From JACVRU01 sp040902725 (GTDB lineage: Bacteria; Actinomycetota; Thermoleophilia; Gaiellales; Gaiellaceae), in the NCBI GenBank assembly GCA_040902725.1, contig JBBDWU010000028.1, positions 75,047 through 139,046 of the forward strand: a stretch of 64,000 nucleotides of DNA, in the 5' to 3' direction. Positions 32,496 to 39,185 of the stretch are shown here, piece by piece. Both the position numbers and the translations under genes were made by a program. The notes under the pieces were generated by a model. That model saw only the letters and a list, made by a program, of their open reading frames with translations, was not told the origin of the DNA and ran no database searches. The stretch's first letter is position 1. Each line of letters starts with the position of its first letter.

Positions 32496-33671
32496 TTACA
32501 GGTAGCCGAGCGGATCGACGGCCGCTCCGTTCACGCGGACTTCGAAGTGGACGTGAGGCCCGGTGCTGTACCCGGTCGAGCCGAGATAGGCGATCACCTG
32601 TCCCTGCGCCACCTGCTGGCCGGGGCTGACGGCGTTCGAGGAGTTGTGCGCATACGCCGTCGAGAGGCCGCCGCCGTGGTCGATGACGACGAGGTTGCCG
32701 TAGCCGCCGAGCCAGCCGGAGTAGATGACGGCGCCGCTCGCCGCGGCCCGGATGGGCGTCCCGCTCGCAGCCGAGATGTCGATGCCCTGGTGCATCCGGC
32801 CCCAGCGCCAGCCGAAGGTGCTGGTCAGGGTGCCCGAGACAGGCCAGATGAAGCCCTGGCCGCTGGGGACGACGGTCGAGCCGGACTGGGCGGACTGGAT
32901 CTTCGCCGCCAGCTCCTGGCTGGCCTGTTCAAGCGCGGCGACCTCGGCGAGGAACTCCTCCCTGGTCGCCTCGACCCGCGACAGCGTGCCTTGCTTCGCG
33001 TCGCGCGCCGCGTCCAGCTCGTCCTGAGCCGAGACGAGGCGGTTGCGCTCCGCGAGCTGCGCGTCGAGCTTCACCTCGAGCGTCTGGGCCGCCGCCGAGA
33101 CGTTCTTGCGCAGGCCGTTCGTCTTGCGCCGCGCCTGCGCGATCTTCGTCTTCGCGGCCTTGACCTGCTCGGCGATCGACCGGTCCTGCTGCCCGATGTC
33201 CTCGAGGTAGTCGAGCTGGTCGAGCATGTCGGAGAAGCTGCGCGCGGCGAGGACGACCTCGACGGCGCTCGGGTCCCCCTCCTGGTAGATGGCCACGAGC
33301 CGGCGGTTGGCGCGCGCCTCGGCGGCGACGTGGTCGCGCTTCAGCTGGTTCAGGTTCGCCGTCTGCAGCCGGTAGAGCTGCGTGAGCGCTGCGAGCTTGT
33401 TGCGGTAGACGGCGAGGTCGCTCTCGATCGCGTGCAGGCGGTTGCTCGCGCGGTGGACGTCGTCCTCGAGCGAGCGAATCTTGGCGGTGACGAGCGAGAT
33501 CTGGGAGCTGAGCACCTGCTCGCGCTGGTTGGCGGCCGCGATCCGGTCGCGCAGGCTCGTGATCTTCTCGTTGAGCTCGGCCTGCTGCTCGCGGGGATCG
33601 TCCGCGCGCGAGCCGGCCGCCGTGCCGGCGAGCATGAGGAACGCGGTTGTGAGGAGGGCGACGCGGCGCAT
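32496..33671 (-). CDS. Secreted M23 metallopeptidase with coiled-coil domain (EnvC/NlpD-like)
   Basis: A 391-residue exported cell-wall hydrolase or hydrolase activator. Signal peptide at 1-23 (MRRVALLTTAFLMLAGTAAG). A long coiled coil follows (about 27-260), broken by a loop near SFSDMLDQLDYLEDIGQ as in EnvC- and RipC-type proteins. The C-terminal LytM/M23 domain (about 275-391) has the metal ligands in MHQGIDISA and PHVHFEVR, plus the His in VVIDHGGG, so unlike EnvC it appears catalytically complete. It would cleave peptidoglycan peptides during cell separation. Stands alone with its own terminator. Confidence 0.92.
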   Translation of the reverse strand: MRRVALLTTAFLMLAGTAAGSRADDPREQQAELNEKITSLRDRIAAANQREQVLSSQISLVTAKIRSLEDDVHRASNRLHAIESDLAVYRNKLAALTQLYRLQTANLNQLKRDHVAAEARANRRLVAIYQEGDPSAVEVVLAARSFSDMLDQLDYLEDIGQQDRSIAEQVKAAKTKIAQARRKTNGLRKNVSAAAQTLEVKLDAQLAERNRLVSAQDELDAARDAKQGTLSRVEATREEFLAEVAALEQASQELAAKIQSAQSGSTVVPSGQGFIWPVSGTLTSTFGWRWGRMHQGIDISAASGTPIRAAASGAVIYSGWLGGYGNLVVIDHGGGLSTAYAHNSSNAVSPGQQVAQGQVIAYLGSTGYSTGPHVHFEVRVNGAAVDPLGYL

Positions 33672-33750
33672 CTCGACGGAAGTTCGGCGGGCAGCAGGGC
33701 GTCCCTGCCGCGAGAATATGCGTGAGTCTAGCGAATCCTCCGGCGATTCC

Positions 33751-34446
33751 CTAGCTTTCGCGCTCGGGATCCGGCTGCGGCGGCGCCGGCGGCTCCGGGA
33801 TGTCGCCCTCGTCCGGAGGCGGGTACGGCTCCGGGATCCGGGGCTGCTCCGGCGGGTCGGCCTCGTCGGGCGGCGGGTAGGGCTCGAGCGGCACTGACTG
33901 CGTGGCGCTCACTTCCAGCCGGGCCCGGCGGATCTGCTCGTTGGCTTCGTTCACGGTGCGCTCGACCTCCGATCGCTTCTCGTCTGCGCGCGACTCGAGC
34001 TCGGCGAGCTCTTCGCGCAGAGTGTCCGTAGCCGCGTCGTTGCCCGCGTAAACAGCTTCCCCAAGCGCCCGCAGCCGGCCTTCGCGCTCGCGGACGAGCT
34101 CGTCCAGCTCTCGGCGGAGGGTCGCCACCCGGCGCGACGCGGCCTGGCGCGTGGCCAGCGTCGTCCGCGCCAGCCCGAACGGCCCCGCGAGCGCCGCGAC
34201 GGCCGGGCCGCGCAGTGCCGCGGCGAGCGCGAGCAGCCCGCCGATCAGCAGGACGACGCCCGGCGCGGTCGAGCCGAGCACCAGCAGGATCACTCCTACG
34301 CCGGCGGCGGCCGCTCCGACCGCGGCGAGCGAGCCGGTGGGCGTGACCCCGTACCAGCGGGGCTCCACGCGCACGAACGTCACCGGCACCTGGCCCGTCT
34401 CGTCGGGCGGAACCTCCTCGATCCGGGTGTCGTCCTCAGGCGGCAT
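33751..34446 (-). CDS. Membrane protein with coiled coil and proline-rich repeats
   Basis: A 231-residue protein with two hydrophobic helices at about 40-80 (VGAAAAGVGVILLVL and VVLLIGGLLALAAAL), a charged coiled-coil region (about 95-175, LRRELDELVREREGRL), and a Pro-rich acidic tail containing two copies of EPYPPPDE separated by a variant linker. No catalytic motif is seen. It overlaps the CcmI-like gene by 11 bases and is the last gene of the cytochrome c maturation run; whether it takes part in that process is unknown. Confidence 0.7.
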   Translation of the reverse strand: MPPEDDTRIEEVPPDETGQVPVTFVRVEPRWYGVTPTGSLAAVGAAAAGVGVILLVLGSTAPGVVLLIGGLLALAAALRGPAVAALAGPFGLARTTLATRQAASRRVATLRRELDELVREREGRLRALGEAVYAGNDAATDTLREELAELESRADEKRSEVERTVNEANEQIRRARLEVSATQSVPLEPYPPPDEADPPEQPRIPEPYPPPDEGDIPEPPAPPQPDPERES

Positions 34447-34720
34447 GAGCGTCCGCTGCGCGCAGGGTCTCCGCGGCCTGCCGCCGCAGCGCCCCCACCG
34501 AAGCGCGGTAGTCCTCGTCCGAGATTGTGCCCGTCCGGTGGTCGAACTCGAGCTCCTTCAGCGCGGCGAGCGCCCGGTCCCGCTCCTCGAGCAGCGCGAG
34601 GCGGCGCGCCCCGGGCGCCGCCAGCGTGTCGTCGGCCGGCTCCGGCTCGCGCAGGAAGGGCAGCGCCACCCAGACGACGCAGAGCGCGGCCAGCAGCGCT
34701 CCCAGAGCGAGCGCGATCAC
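34436..34720 (-). CDS. Short CcmI-like cytochrome c biogenesis protein
   Basis: A 94-residue protein with one N-terminal helix (about 1-20, VIALALGALLAALCVVWVAL) and a charged helical segment with the sequence pattern of the CcmI/CycH N-terminal region (LLEERDRALAALKELEFDHR, then DEDYRASVGALR). It lacks the TPR domain that binds apocytochromes in full-length CcmI. The GTG start sits inside the ccmF stop (GTGA), so it is coupled to the heme lyase. Probably a membrane-bound helper of the CcmF complex. Confidence 0.7.
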   Translation of the reverse strand: MIALALGALLAALCVVWVALPFLREPEPADDTLAAPGARRLALLEERDRALAALKELEFDHRTGTISDEDYRASVGALRRQAAETLRAADAHAA

Positions 34721-36705
34721 GTCTCGCTCGGGGCGAGCGCGCTGCGGGCGGCCAGACGGCGCGCCTCGCGGGCGTCCGGCCAGAGGGTGATCAGGGTCCC
34801 GAGCACGAAGACGACCCCCGCGAGCCAGATCAGGTTCACGAGCGGCTTGACGAAGACCTTGAAGTACACCGTCCCGTCCTCGTCGATCTGGTCGGCGATC
34901 ACGAAGAGGTCCTCGCCGGTGAGCGGGTCGCTGCGGATCGCCACCTCGTTCGAGTTCTGCTGCTCGACCGGATAGCGGTTCTTCCCCGGCTCGATGGTTC
35001 CCAGGTCCCGGTCGCCGCGGGAGACGACCAGGACGGCGCGCAGCTCCTCCGCGTTTGCGGCCTGCCGCCGCTCGAGCGAGCTGTACGCGAGCGTGTACGG
35101 GCCTGCCGTCATCGCCTGGCCCGGGCGCAGCTCCTCCTCCCGCACGGTCTGGTAGAGGCTCGAGCCGATCACGCCGATCGCCAGCAGCACGATGGCCGCG
35201 TGGACGACGTAGCCGCCGTAGCGGCGGCGGTTGTGCGACACGAGCTGTCCGAATGCGGACGGCCAACTTGCGGCACCGAGTGCCTTCCGCGCGCTCGTCC
35301 CGCGGACGAACTCGTGGACGATCGACCCGAGCACGAACGCCGCGAACGTGTAAGCGACCAGGCCGAGCGGCGAGGAGCCGGCACCGAGCGCGAGCAGCGC
35401 GACTCCGGCGGCGAGCGCGGCACCCATCGGCCACGCGAACGTCCGCCGCAACGCCCGGAGCGAGGCCCGCCGCCACGCGATCAGCGGGCCGATTCCCATC
35501 AGCAGCAGCAGCGGCAGCCCGAAGCTCTGGAGGAAGAAGTTGTAGTAGCCGGGGCCGATCGTCCGCTGCTCGCCGCGGACCGCCTCGGAGAGGATCGGGA
35601 AGAGGACGCCCCAGAGCACCGTCAGGCTGAGCGCGACGAGCAGGAGGTTGTTGTAGAGGAACGTCGCCTCCCGCGAGACGAGCGACTCGAGCCTCGTCTT
35701 CGAGCGCAGCAGCGGCAGGCGGGAGAAGAAGAGGTAGAGCGAGAAGGCGACGACGAGCGTGATGAATGTGAGGAACCAGGCGCCGATCGGGCTCTCGGCG
35801 AAAGCGTGGATCGAATTGAGGATGCCCGAGCGGGTCAGGAACGTCCCGAAGATCGACAGGCTGAACGCGAGCACGACGAGCACCACGTTCCAGGCGCGGA
35901 GCATCCCGCGCTTCTCCTGGATCATCACCGAGTGCAGGAAGGCCGTCGCGGCCAGCCACGGCATCAGGGCGGCGTTCTCGACCGGGTCCCACGCGAAGTA
36001 GCCCCCCCACCCGACCTCCTCGTAGGCCCATTTGGCGCCGACCAGCTGGCCCAGGCCGAGGAAGCCCCACGCGAGCAGCGTCCAGCGGCGCGTGGCGACG
36101 ATCCAGCGCTCGTCGACGCGGCGGGCGAGCAGCGCCCCCATCGCGAAGGCCCAGGGGATCGTCAGCCCGACGTAGCCGAGATAGAGCAGTGGCGGATGGG
36201 CGACCATGTACGGGTTCTGAAGGCTCGGCGTCATGCCCGCGCCTTCCGCCGGGGCGACCTGGGTCGCGAACGGGCTCTCCACGGCGACGACCAGCAGGGC
36301 GAAGAAAGTCGCCACGCCGGCGATCACCGGCACGACCCACGCGATCACGTCCTCGCCGACCCGCCGGCCGGTGACGACGGCGGCCGCGCCGAGTCCCGTC
36401 AGCACGAGCAGCCAGAGCAGCAGCGAGCCCTCCTGGCCGCCCCAGAAGGCTGAGAGCGCGTACGGCAGCGGAAGGTCGCTGCTGGTCAGCTGGGCGACGT
36501 AGACGAAGGAGAAGTCGCGTCGCGCGAGCGCGGCGACGAGCACGATCGCAGCGACGGCGGTGGCCACGAAGGCCGCCACGAGCGCGTTCTGGGCCGAGCG
36601 CGCGAGCCGGCGCTTGCGGCGGTGCGCGGCGAGGCCGCCCGCGAGGAGGGCGTAGATCGCGAGGCCGAGCGCCGCGACGAGCGCGGCGCGACCGAGCTCA
36701 GGCAC
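34717..36705 (-). CDS. ccmF: Cytochrome c heme lyase CcmF
   Basis: Large polytopic subunit of the System I heme lyase that receives heme from CcmE and attaches it to apocytochrome c. The 662-residue protein has about 14-15 membrane helices and the WWD heme-binding domain (VGWGGYFAWDPVENAALMPW near 228-247), plus conserved His residues in NPYMVAHPPLLYLGY and FLHSVMI. A periplasmic C-terminal region precedes the last helix. It overlaps ccmE by 8 bases. The other ccm genes (transporter CcmABC and thioreduction) are not within the window. Confidence 0.94.
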   Translation of the reverse strand: MPELGRAALVAALGLAIYALLAGGLAAHRRKRRLARSAQNALVAAFVATAVAAIVLVAALARRDFSFVYVAQLTSSDLPLPYALSAFWGGQEGSLLLWLLVLTGLGAAAVVTGRRVGEDVIAWVVPVIAGVATFFALLVVAVESPFATQVAPAEGAGMTPSLQNPYMVAHPPLLYLGYVGLTIPWAFAMGALLARRVDERWIVATRRWTLLAWGFLGLGQLVGAKWAYEEVGWGGYFAWDPVENAALMPWLAATAFLHSVMIQEKRGMLRAWNVVLVVLAFSLSIFGTFLTRSGILNSIHAFAESPIGAWFLTFITLVVAFSLYLFFSRLPLLRSKTRLESLVSREATFLYNNLLLVALSLTVLWGVLFPILSEAVRGEQRTIGPGYYNFFLQSFGLPLLLLMGIGPLIAWRRASLRALRRTFAWPMGAALAAGVALLALGAGSSPLGLVAYTFAAFVLGSIVHEFVRGTSARKALGAASWPSAFGQLVSHNRRRYGGYVVHAAIVLLAIGVIGSSLYQTVREEELRPGQAMTAGPYTLAYSSLERRQAANAEELRAVLVVSRGDRDLGTIEPGKNRYPVEQQNSNEVAIRSDPLTGEDLFVIADQIDEDGTVYFKVFVKPLVNLIWLAGVVFVLGTLITLWPDAREARRLAARSALAPSET

Positions 36706-37090
36706 CGCTGGCTTTAGGGGCGTACTTGGAGGGGCATCTCGTCACGAGCGAGTCCCGCTCGCCGACGAAGACGCCGTTCACGAGCCGCCCCGCGAGATAC
36801 ACGTCCCGGCCGACGCGGAACTGGTCGGAGACGGAGCCGCTGTAGGTGACGCGGACGGTCGCCGTGCCCTCGATGTCGCGGAGCCCGAACCGAATCGTCC
36901 GGCCTTCGCGCTGAATCGGCCCGACGACCTGGCCCGCGAGCTGCACCTTGCCGGCGCGCCCCGCGAGCTCGCTCGGCTGCAGCGAGGCGGTGCCGCCGCC
37001 CGCGATCGACGTGTAGAGGAGGAAGACGGCCAGCAGCCCCGCCACCGAGAGCGCGACGACGAGCCGCGCGGGGCTGGACCTCCGGCTCAT
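36698..37090 (-). CDS. ccmE: Heme chaperone CcmE, CxxxY variant
   Basis: Periplasmic heme chaperone that carries heme covalently to CcmF. The 130-residue protein has one N-terminal anchor (about 10-30) and the OB-fold core (LAGQVVGPI, IRFGLRDIEG, VTYSGSVSDQFRVGRDVYLAG). The heme-attachment motif is C119-P-S-K-Y123, so the canonical His of HxxxY is replaced by Cys. This CxxxY type is known from some sulfate reducers, archaea and deep-branching bacteria. The C-terminal tail is very short. Gene order 78-aa protein, ccmE, ccmF, ccmI-like indicates one operon. Confidence 0.92.
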   Translation of the reverse strand: MSRRSSPARLVVALSVAGLLAVFLLYTSIAGGGTASLQPSELAGRAGKVQLAGQVVGPIQREGRTIRFGLRDIEGTATVRVTYSGSVSDQFRVGRDVYLAGRLVNGVFVGERDSLVTRCPSKYAPKASGA

Positions 37091-37107
37091 GTCCGGAGTC
37101 TAGCCCG

Positions 37108-37344
37108 CTAGCGCTCGCGGATCGGCTCGCGCCGGTCGGGCACCCGGTACCCGTGGGCGTGGCAGAGCTGGCCGGGCGAGTCTTCGGTTAGCGCGTCGCA
37201 GTAGCCCTTGCCGTAGGCCGCCCGCATGAACGCGGCCATCACGTCGAGGTTCCACTCGCCGACGTCGCAGGCCTCGCGCCAGAGGTCGGCGAGCCGCAGG
37301 TCGATGTCGAGCTCGAGCAGGTCGATGCGGGAGGGTTCGGGCAT
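37108..37344 (-). CDS. Conserved-looking small protein upstream of ccmE
   Basis: A 78-residue soluble protein of unknown function with no signal peptide. It is mainly helical (RIDLLELDIDLRLADLWREA, NLDVMAAFMRAAYGKGYCDA) and ends with a Cys/His segment (LCHAHGYRVPDR); together with two other Cys residues this could bind a metal, but that is speculative. The ATG at 37342-37344 gives a compact domain. It lies 17 bases before ccmE on the same strand and is divergent from the epimerase gene with 48 bases between starts. Confidence 0.6.
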   Translation of the reverse strand: MPEPSRIDLLELDIDLRLADLWREACDVGEWNLDVMAAFMRAAYGKGYCDALTEDSPGQLCHAHGYRVPDRREPIRER

Positions 37345-37392
37345 ATCGGTTCCAAAGCGTAGGAAAGGCGTCGGACGACATACTCGGAGGCG

Positions 37393-38346
37393 ATGAAGAG
37401 CGCTTTCATCCTCGGCGGAACCGGGCAGATCGGCACTGCGACGGCGAAGTCCCTGCGGGACGCGGGCTGGGAGGTCACGACCGCTGCGCGCAACGGCGGC
37501 GACGTCCGCATCGACCGCAAGGAGGGCCTCGACCTCCCCGGCGAGTACGACGCGCTCGTCGACTGCATTGCCTTCACGGCCGACGACGGTGCGCAGCTGC
37601 TCGGCCTCGCGGGGCGCGTCGGCTCGCTGGTCGTCGTCTCGAGCGCCTCGGTCTACGCCGACGACGACGGCTGGACGCTGGACGAGGCCGGCGACAACGG
37701 CTTCCCCGAGTTCCCGGACCCGATCCCCGAGACCCAGCGGACGATCGAGCCGGGCGACGCGAACTACTCGACCCGGAAGCGGGCGCTCGAGCTGGCGCTG
37801 CTCGAGCAGGACGCGGTGCCGGCGACGATCGTCCGCCCCTGCGCGATCCACGGCCCCCATTCGAAGAGCCACGTGCGCGAGTGGTACTTCGTCAAACGCG
37901 CCGACGACCGCCGGCCATTCGTGCTGCTCGCGCACAACGGCGACTCGCGGTTCCACACGACCTCGACCCCGAATCTCGCGGAGCTGATCCGGCTCGCCTG
38001 CGAGCAGCCTGGCTCGCGCGCCTTCAACGGCGGCGATCCCGACCCGCCGACGACTGCGGAGATCTCGCGCACCATCGCCGAGCTCACCGGCCACGAGCGC
38101 ATCGAGTACCTCCTGCCCGACGCGCCGGAGGCCGCTCGCAACCCGTGGGCCGTCCCGCGCCCGCTCGTCGTCTCGATGGAGGCGGCGGAGCGAGAGCTCG
38201 GCTACCGCCCCGTCACCACGTACCCCGAGGCGGTCTCCGACACCGTCGCCTGGCTGCTGGACGAGCGGCCGCCGCTCGACGAGTACATGGCGACGATGTT
38301 CGACTACGAGGCCGAGGACGAGTTCGTGCGCACGCTGAAGAAGTGA
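37393..38346 (+). CDS. NAD-dependent epimerase/dehydratase (extended SDR-like)
   Basis: A 317-residue Rossmann-fold protein. The cofactor loop is LGGTGQIG at 8-15, followed by the SDR core (LVVVSSASVYADDDGW with the catalytic Ser/Thr region and a Tyr-Lys pair in NYSTRKRALE). The C-terminal substrate domain (about 180-317) includes FHTTSTPNLAELI and AFNGGDPDPPTTAEI. It resembles the sugar-nucleotide epimerase/isoflavone-reductase-like proteins of actinobacteria, substrate unknown. The following AP-endonuclease-like gene overlaps its stop (GTGA). Confidence 0.85.
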   Translation: MKSAFILGGTGQIGTATAKSLRDAGWEVTTAARNGGDVRIDRKEGLDLPGEYDALVDCIAFTADDGAQLLGLAGRVGSLVVVSSASVYADDDGWTLDEAGDNGFPEFPDPIPETQRTIEPGDANYSTRKRALELALLEQDAVPATIVRPCAIHGPHSKSHVREWYFVKRADDRRPFVLLAHNGDSRFHTTSTPNLAELIRLACEQPGSRAFNGGDPDPPTTAEISRTIAELTGHERIEYLLPDAPEAARNPWAVPRPLVVSMEAAERELGYRPVTTYPEAVSDTVAWLLDERPPLDEYMATMFDYEAEDEFVRTLKK

Positions 38347-39164
38347 GCACGATCAAGTTCGGCCCGCCGCGCGTCCCCTCGCGGGAGAGCCCGGAGCAGG
38401 CGGTCGAGCTGCTGCTCGCGTCGGGCTACACCGCCTGCGAGATCGACTTCGAGAGCGGCTTCTGGATGGACTACGAGTGGGCCGGGCGGCTCGGCGAGCT
38501 TGCCCGCGAGCAAGGGATCGCGCTCTCCGTGCACGCACCGCTGTTCGGGTTCATGGGCCACCTGGAGGCCTCGGGCCGCAAGTTCTCCTCTGCGGTCGGC
38601 GCGCTCGACCGGAGCTCCGGCATCGCCGCGGCCTCCGGCGCCGAGCTCGTCGTCCTCCACCCGGGCTTCCTGCTCGGCCGGACGCGCGAGGACGCGATCG
38701 ACTCGGTCTGCGAGCAGCTCGGGACGCTGCGCGAGCGGCTCGAGGCGAAGGGGCGGGGAGTCCCGTTCGGGATCGAGGTGATGGGGCGCGTCCGGGACCT
38801 CGGCTCGGCGGACGACTGCATCGAGATCGCCAGGCGGCTCGACTGGGTGCGCCCGGTGCTCGACTTCGCGCACATGCACGCGACGAGCGACGGCGCCTTC
38901 ACCGACGTCGAGGCGTTCGCCGCCGTGCTGGAGGCCGCGGACGAGGTGCTGGCGCCCGGTTCGCCGTTCCACATCCACTTCTCCGACATCGCCTACGCGA
39001 ACCGCAACGAGACGAAGCACCTGCCCTACGGCGAGGGGACGCTGCGCGCCGAGCCCTTGGGGGAGGCGCTCGGCCGCTTCGAGCGGCCCGCGACCGTGAT
39101 CAGCGAGGCGCCCGACCAGGAGTCACATCAGGCGATCCGCGCCGCGCTCTTGGCGTCAGCGTGA
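38343..39164 (+). CDS. AP-endonuclease family 2/xylose-isomerase-like TIM-barrel protein
   Basis: A 273-residue TIM-barrel protein of the endonuclease IV-like superfamily. Metal-ligand segments of that fold are recognisable: ALSVHAPLF (His), LVVLHPGFL (His), FGIEVMGR (Glu), VLDFAHMHA (Asp, His), FHIHFSDIAYA (His) and VISEAPDQ (Glu). The ligand set is close to that of DNA endonuclease IV (Nfo), so abasic-site repair is plausible; a sugar isomerase cannot be excluded. GTG start within the epimerase stop. It converges on the cyclase gene with 21 bases between. Confidence 0.8.
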   Translation: MSTIKFGPPRVPSRESPEQAVELLLASGYTACEIDFESGFWMDYEWAGRLGELAREQGIALSVHAPLFGFMGHLEASGRKFSSAVGALDRSSGIAAASGAELVVLHPGFLLGRTREDAIDSVCEQLGTLRERLEAKGRGVPFGIEVMGRVRDLGSADDCIEIARRLDWVRPVLDFAHMHATSDGAFTDVEAFAAVLEAADEVLAPGSPFHIHFSDIAYANRNETKHLPYGEGTLRAEPLGEALGRFERPATVISEAPDQESHQAIRAALLASA

Positions 39165-39185
39165 TCGTGATAGCGGGTCGACCGG

